Below are positions 8,215 through 13,843 of a stretch of 15,012 nucleotides of DNA, piece after piece (within the stretch, counting starts at the first letter, position 1; each line of letters starts with the position of its first letter). Both the position numbers and the translations under genes were made by a program. The notes below the pieces were generated by a model, which saw nothing but the letters and a program-made list of their open reading frames with translations, did no database searches and was not told the origin of the DNA. Origin of the DNA: JBBQNY01 sp038221545 (GTDB taxonomy: Bacteria > Pseudomonadota > Gammaproteobacteria > Xanthomonadales > Ahniellaceae); contig JBBRIE010000056.1 in assembly GCA_038221545.1 (NCBI GenBank), positions 1 through 15,012 of the forward strand. Reading direction: 5' to 3'.

Positions 8215-8220
8215 TAAACT
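8215..8220 (+). promoter_or_regulatory. Candidate -10 box of the chorismatase gene (TAAACT)
   Basis: TAAACT followed by GCGCGCC lies 30 bases before GTG 8251, in the 152-base gap between hemF and the chorismatase. A start near 8227 would leave a leader of about 24 bases containing GAAGA (8236-8240) as a weak ribosome binding site. The -35 region does not match the consensus. Confidence 0.45.
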
Positions 8221-8250
8221 GCGCGCCCTGCCGTTGAAGACCCGAACCTG

Positions 8251-9207
8251 GTGCCGATCGATCCCAACGACCCAGCGCGTATCGCGCGAACCTTGCCCAC
8301 CGCAAGCGGGTGGTCGTTCGTGGTCGACGCGTCGGCATCCGGCGCGGGCGCCATTGCGATCCCCTTGCGCTGGCTCGGCGGCAGTCGCCGGGACGAACCC
8401 TGGTTCGGGGATGCGCCTGTATTGCACGAACACCACGATGACCTCGCGCTCGTCGACGCGGGCGAACTGCTGTGCGGCGTGCTGGACGTCGCCGAACGCG
8501 GGCCGCTCGAACCAATCGTCACCGCGTTGTATGCGCGGGTCCTGGACGAGTGCACGCAACGCGGCTTCCCGCACCTGCTGCGCTTCTGGAACTTCTTCGG
8601 CGCGATCAACTCAGGCGACGGCGACGCGGAACGCTATCGTCGATTCTGCGTCGGACGTGCGCAGGTCCTCTCGAGCGCGCCTGCCGAAGGCTATCCGGCC
8701 GCCACCGCCATCGGCATACCCGGTCCCTCGGCACGCGTGCAGGTCGTGTTCATGGCCACGAGGCGCGCCGGCGAAGGGATCGAGAACCTTCGCCAGACCA
8801 GTGCGTGGAACTACCCGCGCGAGTTCGGACCGGTCGCACCGGGCTTCTCGCGCGCGATGCTGCTGCCGTGGCTGCCCGACCCGCTGCTGCTGGTCTCCGG
8901 CACCGCCAGCGTCGTCGGCCACGCGACAGTGCACTCGAGCACTGCGACACAACTCGAGGAGGCGCTGCGCAACGTGGGCGCGGTGGTCGATGCCGCAGCG
9001 GCGCGCCTGGATCGCCCGCTGGCGATGGGTCGCGGTGGCGCTCTGCGGGTCTACCTCCGCGACGCGGCAGAGGCGCCCGGGATTGCCGCGCAGCTGGCCG
9101 CAAGCCTGCCGCCTGACCTGGACTGGATGCTGCTGCACGGCGACATCTGCCGTGCGGACCTGCGCGTGGAACTGGAATTGCGGCAGCAGTGCGTGCCGCG
9201 TCGCTGA
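8251..9207 (+). CDS. Chorismatase, FkbO/Hyg5/XanB2 family (XanB2-like)
   Basis: Predicted to hydrolyse chorismate. FkbO gives a dihydroxycyclohexadiene acid, Hyg5 gives 3-hydroxybenzoate, and XanB2 gives 3- and 4-hydroxybenzoate for xanthomonadin pigment and ubiquinone. Family blocks visible in the 318 residues are RFWNFFGAIN (111-120), ERYRRFCVGRAQ (127-138), YPAATAIG (148-155), AWNYPREFGP (185-194), FSRA (199-202), SGTASVVGH (216-224), and the C-terminal ICRADLRVELEL, where the family places its catalytic Glu (E307 or E309). The subtype-determining pocket residues cannot be assigned reliably by eye, so the exact product is open; taxonomy favours the XanB2 reaction. The start is GTG 8251, behind a TAAACT promoter-like box. 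No polyketide or aryl-polyene genes are adjacent, so the gene stands outside any visible pigment cluster. It is often annotated as pteridine-dependent deoxygenase, an older name. Confidence 0.85.
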   Translation: MPIDPNDPARIARTLPTASGWSFVVDASASGAGAIAIPLRWLGGSRRDEPWFGDAPVLHEHHDDLALVDAGELLCGVLDVAERGPLEPIVTALYARVLDECTQRGFPHLLRFWNFFGAINSGDGDAERYRRFCVGRAQVLSSAPAEGYPAATAIGIPGPSARVQVVFMATRRAGEGIENLRQTSAWNYPREFGPVAPGFSRAMLLPWLPDPLLLVSGTASVVGHATVHSSTATQLEEALRNVGAVVDAAAARLDRPLAMGRGGALRVYLRDAAEAPGIAAQLAASLPPDLDWMLLHGDICRADLRVELELRQQCVPRR

Positions 9208-9275
9208 AGCGGGGCACCCGGATGCGTGTGTGCCGCCGCCCACGCCGTGTTCAGGGCGGGTTCTCTCGGCCCGCA

Positions 9276-9281
9276 TAGAGT
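9276..9281 (+). promoter_or_regulatory. Candidate -10 box of the EF-hand lipoprotein gene (TAGAGT)
   Basis: TAGAGT followed by GTGGGGG lies 45 bases before ATG 9327 in the 119-base gap behind the chorismatase. It fits the local TAnnnT pattern, though the following stretch is G-rich rather than GCGC. No -35 match is seen. Confidence 0.35.
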
Positions 9282-9326
9282 GTGGGGGACCATCGGCGAA
9301 AACGCCGCCCTCGAAGGCCCACTCCC

Positions 9327-9587
9327 ATGCGAACGTCCCTGCTATTTCTCTGGCCACTCGGCGCGGCCCTCGCGCTCGGCGCCTGCGCCAGCAATCCCGA
9401 CATGCCCAACACCTATCGAGGCAAGTCGCTGCATTTCGACGAGATGGACAAGACCGGCGACAACCGCCTGACTCTCGACGAAATCAATCCCGACCTCAAG
9501 CTGTATGCCGAGTTCGAACGCTGGGACCAGAACGGAAACGGACTTATCGAGGAAAACGAGTTCTTCGACTACGTCGAGGCGCAGTGA
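9327..9587 (+). CDS. Small EF-hand calcium-binding lipoprotein
   Basis: An 86-residue exported lipoprotein with two EF-hand loops. The N-terminus (MRTSLLFLWPLGAALALGAC) is a lipoprotein signal with lipobox L17-G18-A19-C20. Ala at +2 predicts sorting to the outer membrane. Loop 1 is D41-x-T-x-D45-N-R-L-T-x-x-E52, slightly irregular because position 6 is Asn instead of Gly. Loop 2 is D67-x-N69-x-N71-G-L-I-E-x-x-E78, fully canonical. A calcium-buffering or calcium-sensing role is inferred from this pair only. The start is ATG 9327 with GAAGG at 9313-9317, nine bases upstream; the longer frame from 9282 would place a highly basic stretch before the signal peptide. Such single-pair EF-hand lipoproteins are common in Xanthomonadales, and I know of no assigned function. 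Confidence 0.82.
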   Translation: MRTSLLFLWPLGAALALGACASNPDMPNTYRGKSLHFDEMDKTGDNRLTLDEINPDLKLYAEFERWDQNGNGLIEENEFFDYVEAQ

Positions 9588-9600
9588 CCGGCCTCTCGCG

Positions 9601-9620
9601 AGTGCCGCAATCGCGGCGCT
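9601..9620 (+). terminator. Hairpin between the EF-hand gene and the small disordered-protein gene
   Basis: AGTGCCGC-AATC-GCGGCGCT forms an 8-bp stem with one G-U pair and a 4-base loop, 13 bases after the EF-hand stop and 4 bases before the AAGGAG ribosome binding site. It may attenuate or insulate the next gene, or simply stabilise the mRNA end. No T-tract follows. Confidence 0.35.
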
Positions 9621-9624
9621 GCAT

Positions 9625-9630
9625 AAGGAG
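9625..9630 (+). promoter_or_regulatory. Strong ribosome binding site AAGGAG deciding the start at 9638
   Basis: AAGGAG is the best Shine-Dalgarno match I noticed in the window. It lies 7 bases before ATG 9638 but only 1 base before ATG 9632, so translation should begin at 9638. Confidence 0.65.
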
Positions 9631-9637
9631 AATGCGC

Positions 9638-9895
9638 ATGACACGTGATTCCCGTTCCCGGGCGAGCGCCGTTCCCGTCGACCGGCAGGGCAACCGCGAT
9701 CCGTCGCCCGGCGAGTCGCCTGGCTACTCAGAACAGCAGCCGCCGACGGCGGCTGCCGCACGCCAACCCGGAGGCCGCGCGCCGCCCAATAACGAGGAAG
9801 GCGGTGTGGGTCGCAATACGGCAGCGCCGCCGAATGCCAGGTCGCCTGGCAAGCGCCGCGCGCGCGATTCGTCGGCCCGTACGCCGGGCAGCTGA
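9638..9895 (+). CDS. Small disordered Pro/Arg/Gly/Ser-rich protein of unknown function
   Basis: I do not recognise this 85-residue protein. It starts MTRDSRSRAS and contains no Leu, Ile, Phe, Trp, Cys or His, only one Tyr and a single Lys, with abundant Pro, Arg, Gly, Ser and Ala. It is therefore almost certainly unfolded and has no signal peptide or membrane segment. It ends in a basic cluster (GKRRARDSSARTPGS). Support for it being real is the near-perfect AAGGAG seven bases before ATG 9638 and the lack of a better gene on either strand between the EF-hand gene and yajQ. Against it, GC-rich non-coding frames also tend to be Arg/Pro/Ala-rich. It may be cotranscribed with the EF-hand lipoprotein gene 50 bases upstream. 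Nucleic-acid binding or a stress-related disordered role is possible, but no function can be assigned. Confidence 0.6.
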   Translation: MTRDSRSRASAVPVDRQGNRDPSPGESPGYSEQQPPTAAAARQPGGRAPPNNEEGGVGRNTAAPPNARSPGKRRARDSSARTPGS

Positions 9896-9917
9896 CGCGC
9901 TGCCCGCGCCACTGGAT

Positions 9918-9934
9918 GCCCGGCATCGCCGGGC
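9918..9934. repeat. Perfect 7-bp inverted repeat just upstream of the yajQ -10 box
   Basis: GCCCGGC-ATC-GCCGGGC lies 23 bases after the small gene's stop and covers the place where the yajQ -35 box would be (about 9919-9924). It could be a terminator of the small gene or an operator for yajQ. It has no T-tract. Confidence 0.4.
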
Positions 9935-9941
9935 CGTGGAT

Positions 9942-9947
9942 TAGACT
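9942..9947 (+). promoter_or_regulatory. Candidate -10 box of yajQ (TAGACT)
   Basis: TAGACT followed by GCGCGCC is nearly identical to the box in front of the chorismatase gene. A start near 9954 would leave a leader of about 20 bases before ATG 9974. Confidence 0.45.
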
Positions 9948-9973
9948 GCGCGCCACGCCCGCGGACTGCCGAC

Positions 9974-10456
9974 ATGCCTTCCTTCGATATCGTCTCCGAA
10001 GTCGACAAGCACGAACTGACCAACGCGGTCGACCAGGCCACGCGCGAACTCGGCAATCGCTTCGACTTCCGCAATGTCGAGGCGAGCTTTGCGCTCGACG
10101 ACCAGACCATCACTTCGTCGGCGCCGAGCGAATTCCAGTTGCAGCAGATGCTCGAGATCCTGCGTGGCCGGCTCGCCGCGCGCAGCATCGACGCACGCTG
10201 CCTCAAGGTCGAGGAACCCGAGATCAACCTGGCGCGGGCGCGTCAGCAGATCAAGGTGCAGCAAGGCATCGAGCAGCCGCTCGCGAAGAAAATCGTCGCG
10301 GCCATCAAGGCGGCCAAGCTGAAAGTCGAGGCACAGATCAACGGCGAGAAGCTGCGCGTCACCGCCAAGAAGCGCGATGACCTGCAGGCCGCCATGGCGC
10401 TGCTGCGCAAGGGCGACTTCGAGCAGCCGCTGCAGTTCGACAACTTCCGCGACTGA
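9974..10456 (+). CDS. yajQ: YajQ family cyclic di-GMP-binding protein
   Basis: Small cytoplasmic protein of the YajQ (UPF0234) family. Members in Xanthomonas and Pseudomonas bind c-di-GMP and alter transcription of virulence and biofilm genes through a protein partner; that role is known for relatives, not shown here. The 160 residues cover the full family length and begin with the invariant MPSFDIVSEVD, followed by ELTNAVDQA, NRFDFRNV, the KKIVAAIKAAKLKVEAQI segment and the closing LRKGDFEQPLQFDNFRD. The start ATG 9974 is fixed by this conserved N-terminus. It is a single-gene unit preceded by TAGACT and a small inverted repeat. It converges on the M48 protease gene across a strong hairpin. 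Confidence 0.97.
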   Translation: MPSFDIVSEVDKHELTNAVDQATRELGNRFDFRNVEASFALDDQTITSSAPSEFQLQQMLEILRGRLAARSIDARCLKVEEPEINLARARQQIKVQQGIEQPLAKKIVAAIKAAKLKVEAQINGEKLRVTAKKRDDLQAAMALLRKGDFEQPLQFDNFRD

Positions 10457-10532
10457 GTCCGCGCGCGGCGCCGATGGGCGTGGCGATTGCGGCATCCTGT
10501 CACGGCGCGAGCGCCGGGGCTCGCAGCGAACG

Positions 10533-10564
10533 AACCGCGGGGCGACGCGCGCCGCCCCGCGGTT
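10533..10564. terminator. Perfect 12-bp inverted repeat, likely bidirectional terminator
   Basis: AACCGCGGGGCG and its exact complement CGCCCCGCGGTT flank an 8-base loop (10545-10552) in the 125-base gap between convergent yajQ and the M48 gene. The arms begin with AA and end with TT, so the RNA ends in a few U in either direction. Position and symmetry suggest a shared terminator. The U tract is short (TTT on the plus strand). Confidence 0.6.
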
Positions 10565-10581
10565 TGCCGTGCGGCCGTCGT

Positions 10582-11979
10582 CTAATGCGTCGCCGAAGCC
10601 GCCGAGGCCTGCACCGCGGGGTCGTCAAGGTTCTCGGCGAGCCATTCCATGGAACGACGCACGCGGTCGCGGCCGCTCGGGTGGTCGTAGAACCAGAATT
10701 CCTCGAAGGGACCCGGATCGATCTTGCGATACGTGCTGAGCCGCATCGCGGCGGTGGCGAAGCCGTGCGCCTCGCGCGCCGAATCGAGGCCGAACATGTC
10801 GGCTTCGGCCTCCGCCTGGCGGACGATGGTGTTGTTGATGGGCGTCAGCACGAACATTGCCAGCGAGAGTACGGCGACCAGCAAGGGCAGGCCAGCGGGG
10901 TCGGCCCGATCGGCGATGCCGAACTTCCGCCCCCAGCGACTCAATGCCCCATTGAGGCCGATATGCGTCAGCCACAGCGCGAATGCGATCGTCAAAGTGG
11001 AGTACACGATCAGTCGCGTTGAATGATTGAGCACGTAGTGGCCCATCTCGTGGCCCATCACCGCGAGGATCTCGGGCTTCGACGTGCGGTTGAGCAGGTT
11101 GTCGTTGAGCGAGATGCGCGTGGTACCGAACAGGCCCGAAACATTGGCGCTGATGCGGGTGGTCTGTTTCGAGGCATCGAACGCGAAGACGTCGGTGGCA
11201 GGAATCCGGTTGGCGCGCGCAAGCGACAGCAGGTCGTCGCGCAGCTCGCCCTGCGCGAGCGGCACGTACTTGTTGAAGGCAGGAGCGATGTAGACCGGCG
11301 CGATGGTACCGACCAGCACGATGAAGCCGAACACGATGAAACTCGCCCACACCCACCAGCGATCCCCCGCACGGCGCAGCGCCGCGTACAGCAACGCGAT
11401 CAGCGGCGCGCCGAGCAGCAACCCGAAGCCCATGCCCTTGGCGAGATCGCCGAACCATTCGGGCAGGGTTTGCGTGGCCAGTCCGTACTGGTGCTCGCGG
11501 AAGAAGTCCTGGTAGAGCGAGAGCGGCAAATCGAGCACGGTGCTGGCGACGAGGAACATCGCGGCGAAAATGAGCACGGACAGGAACGGACGCGGCGTGA
11601 TGCGGCGCGCGCGATCGCGCATCCAGCGTGCGGCGCCGGAGGCGAGCAGCAGCCACGCCACTACGAGCCCGTAAAGCAGGCCCCAGAACTGCAGCCAGTA
11701 GCCGCCCTCGAAATAGGCATCGGACTTCGCGCGTTGTTCGGGCGTGAGCAACGCAATGTACGCCTCGGTAGCGAGGGCGGCGTCGAAACCCGGTCCGGGC
11801 CGCGCCGCCTCCGGAACGTGCAGTCCCGGCGGAAGGTCGCGGGCCAGCTCGCCATTCTCCGCGCTGTCCGCCTGAGCCGGCGTGGCATCGCCTTGCGCAT
11901 ACGCGAGAGGCACCGCGAACGCGAGCACCAGCCATACAAAGCATTGCAAGAGTCGACTACACGGCCCGTTCTGTCGCAT
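10582..11979 (-). CDS. M48 family integral-membrane zinc metalloprotease (Ste24/CAAX-protease type)
   Basis: Predicted membrane zinc endopeptidase of the Ste24 branch of family M48. The protein has 465 residues. It has a leading hydrophobic segment that looks like a signal peptide (cleavage near AYA28-Q29), then membrane segments at about 97-117, 132-156, 184-200, 208-230, 323-341 and 364-381. The catalytic motif HEMGH is at 310-314 (His310, Glu311, His314), and the third zinc ligand is probably Glu390 in EAEAD. ISANVSGLFGTTRISLNDNLL precedes the active site, as in Ste24. The start is ATG 11979 with AGGGG 7 bases upstream; the longer frame to 12222 crosses the divergent promoter. Bacteria do not prenylate CAAX proteins, so a role in membrane protein quality control, as for HtpX, is the better guess. 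It ends at the hairpin shared with yajQ. Confidence 0.93.
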   Translation of the reverse strand: MRQNGPCSRLLQCFVWLVLAFAVPLAYAQGDATPAQADSAENGELARDLPPGLHVPEAARPGPGFDAALATEAYIALLTPEQRAKSDAYFEGGYWLQFWGLLYGLVVAWLLLASGAARWMRDRARRITPRPFLSVLIFAAMFLVASTVLDLPLSLYQDFFREHQYGLATQTLPEWFGDLAKGMGFGLLLGAPLIALLYAALRRAGDRWWVWASFIVFGFIVLVGTIAPVYIAPAFNKYVPLAQGELRDDLLSLARANRIPATDVFAFDASKQTTRISANVSGLFGTTRISLNDNLLNRTSKPEILAVMGHEMGHYVLNHSTRLIVYSTLTIAFALWLTHIGLNGALSRWGRKFGIADRADPAGLPLLVAVLSLAMFVLTPINNTIVRQAEAEADMFGLDSAREAHGFATAAMRLSTYRKIDPGPFEEFWFYDHPSGRDRVRRSMEWLAENLDDPAVQASAASATH

Positions 11980-12007
11980 GGAATTGCCCCTGTTCCGATC
12001 AGGCCGC

Positions 12008-12013
12008 AGTGTG
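12008..12013 (-). promoter_or_regulatory. Candidate -10 box of the M48 protease gene (CACACT)
   Basis: On the minus strand CACACT followed by GCGGCC resembles the TAGACT-GCGCGCC boxes elsewhere in the window, although the first T is C. It would give a leader of about 22 bases holding AGGGG. Confidence is low because of the substitution. Confidence 0.25.
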
Positions 12014-12084
12014 CCGCATCCGAGCGCGTTCCGCGTCTGCCGTCGCCGCGGCTTCCGGGCGACTCCGGTGGTCCGCTTCTCCGC

Positions 12085-12090
12085 TAAGGT
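12085..12090 (+). promoter_or_regulatory. Candidate -10 box of the serine hydrolase gene (TAAGGT)
   Basis: TAAGGT followed by TGCCGC lies 28 bases before ATG 12119, in the 139-base divergent gap with the M48 gene. A start near 12097 would give a leader of about 22 bases with GCGAGAC as a poor ribosome binding site. Confidence 0.4.
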
Positions 12091-12118
12091 TGCCGCTTCG
12101 AATCCCGCGAGACTGCGT

Positions 12119-13729
12119 ATGCGCGTGACCACTTTCGGCCTGGGCGTACTGCTGGCGCTCGCTGCGGGCGGGCTCGCAGCCCTGGACGGCACGTTGCCGG
12201 TGCCGGCAGGCGCTCCCGCCACGCGCGAACCGTTGGCGTTGCCGGCGGATTTCCGGTCGAAGCTCGACGGGTTTTCGGCTCGCGGCCTCGAGGACTGGAA
12301 GATCCCGGGTTTCGCCGTCGCCGTCGTGCACGAAGGCCAGGTGGTCTATCGGGGCGGCTTCGGCGAACGCACGCTGGGCGGCGCGGAAGTCGACCCGGTC
12401 GATGCCGACACGCTGTTCGGCATCATGTCGACGACCAAGGCCATGACTGCGCTGTCGCTCGCGATGCTGGTCGACGAGGGCAAGGTGCACTGGGACGATC
12501 CGGTAACGAAGCACCTGCCGTGGTTCGCGCTGGAAGACAGCTACGCGACGCGCGCGGTAACGGTGCGCGACCTGCTGCGGCACAACGCAGGCGTGCCCAA
12601 TGCAGACTGGCTATGGCTGCGCGGCGACCTCGACACGCGCCAGATCATCGAGCGGCTGCGACTGCTGCCACCGGCCTATTCGCTGCGCGATGGTTTCATC
12701 TACCAGAACGTCATGTACCAGGTCGCCGGGGAAATCGTGGCGACCGCGTCCGGCATGCCATGGTCGACGTTCGTGCAGACGCGGATCTTCGAGCCGCTCG
12801 GCATGACGCGCAGCTATGCGACCCTCGGGGGCATGCGTGCGGCACGGCCCGACAACGTTTCGACGCCCCATTTCGAGATCGACCAGCGCGTGCGCGCGAT
12901 CGTCGACGTGCCGGTCGATCCGGTGCCTGCGGCGGGTTCCGTGTGGTCGACCGCGAACGACATGGCGAAGTGGATGACATTCCTGCTGGACGGCGGTCAG
13001 GTGGGAGGCCGCGCGCTGGTCAAGCCCGACACGTTCGGGGAACTGTTCCGCAGCCAGTCGATCGTTCCGGCCGCCGAGTTCTATCCGACGCTCGCGCTGA
13101 CGCAACCGCATTTCACCACCTATGGACTCGGCTGGTTCCTGCAGGACTACCGCGGGGAGTTCGTCGCGATGCACACGGGCAGCATGGACGGCCGCACCGC
13201 CATCCTCGGCCTGCTGCCCGAACGGCGCTTCGGCATCGTCGTGTTGGGCAACCTTGATCATGCGGAGTTCCGACATGCGCTGATGTGGCATGCCTTCGAC
13301 CTCGCGCTCGGCAAGGGAGGCGGGCGCGACTGGAGCGCGAACCTGCTCAAGCTCTACGGCGATGGCAAGGCCAAGGGCGAAGCGGCACGCGCGGAACAGG
13401 TCGCGAAGCGGGTGCCCGGTACGCGTCCCAGCAAGCCGCTCGCCGACTACGTCGGCAGCTACGAGCACCCCGTGTGGGGCGACATCGTCGTCGAAGACCG
13501 GGGCGACGGCCTCGCACTGCGCGCCGGCACCTCGCCGGACACGCGCGGTCCGCTCGCGCACTGGCACTACGACACGTTCGAGCTGCGCGCGGGCGATGGC
13601 CGCTCGGGCACCTGGCCGGTGACGTTCGAACTGGATGCGCGCGGCAGCGTCGACAGCCTCAGCCTGTTTGGTGATCGCAACGCGTACCGCTTCCGGCGCG
13701 AGCGCCCGTCGAAGCCGGCCTCGCCGTAG
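12119..13729 (+). CDS. Secreted serine hydrolase, class C beta-lactamase/penicillin-binding fold, with C-terminal DUF3471-like domain
   Basis: Predicted periplasmic esterase, peptidase or beta-lactamase-related enzyme of 536 residues. An N-terminal signal peptide (residues 1 to about 20, MRVTTFGLGVLLALAAGGLA) is followed by the Beta-lactamase domain at about 35-410. The catalytic S104-T-T-K107 (SxxK) follows GIM, Y195-Q-N197 is the YxN motif, and H352-T-G354 stands in for KTG, as is usual in the esterase and D-peptidase branches. A C-terminal domain from about 436 (LADYVGSYEHPVWGDIVVED) matches the DUF3471 type. The start is ATG 12119, downstream of a TAAGGT box; the frame remains open to 11882, but that would include the promoter. 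True beta-lactam hydrolysis is less likely than ester or D-amino-peptide cleavage. It lies directly before a metallo-beta-lactamase gene on the same strand, 114 bases apart. Confidence 0.9.
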   Translation: MRVTTFGLGVLLALAAGGLAALDGTLPVPAGAPATREPLALPADFRSKLDGFSARGLEDWKIPGFAVAVVHEGQVVYRGGFGERTLGGAEVDPVDADTLFGIMSTTKAMTALSLAMLVDEGKVHWDDPVTKHLPWFALEDSYATRAVTVRDLLRHNAGVPNADWLWLRGDLDTRQIIERLRLLPPAYSLRDGFIYQNVMYQVAGEIVATASGMPWSTFVQTRIFEPLGMTRSYATLGGMRAARPDNVSTPHFEIDQRVRAIVDVPVDPVPAAGSVWSTANDMAKWMTFLLDGGQVGGRALVKPDTFGELFRSQSIVPAAEFYPTLALTQPHFTTYGLGWFLQDYRGEFVAMHTGSMDGRTAILGLLPERRFGIVVLGNLDHAEFRHALMWHAFDLALGKGGGRDWSANLLKLYGDGKAKGEAARAEQVAKRVPGTRPSKPLADYVGSYEHPVWGDIVVEDRGDGLALRAGTSPDTRGPLAHWHYDTFELRAGDGRSGTWPVTFELDARGSVDSLSLFGDRNAYRFRRERPSKPASP

Positions 13730-13815
13730 CCTCGAGGTCGCGGCTGCGCGATTCGCAGGGGCCAATCGCCTGCAAATGGCCAGCGCGACGCCCTCCGCCC
13801 GCATCGCGGAATGCG

Positions 13816-13821
13816 TAAGCT
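13816..13821 (+). promoter_or_regulatory. Candidate -10 box of the metallo-beta-lactamase gene (TAAGCT)
   Basis: TAAGCT followed by CGCGGC lies 22 bases before ATG 13844. A start near 13828 would exclude the ATG at 13811, supporting the downstream start and an independent transcript rather than an operon with the serine hydrolase. Confidence 0.42.
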
Positions 13822-13843
13822 CGCGGCAGTTCGGCACGAGACG

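Noticed and set aside
8099..8515. Upstream extension of hemF on the minus strand
   Set aside because: It is antisense to the chorismatase and crosses the divergent promoter region; MLPEFESVALWM at 8098 is a normal HemF start.
9208..9326. Possible terminator hairpin (GCGGG with CCCGC near 9256-9273) after the chorismatase
   Set aside because: Stem of about five pairs with a nine-base loop and no T-tract; no better than chance in GC-rich DNA.
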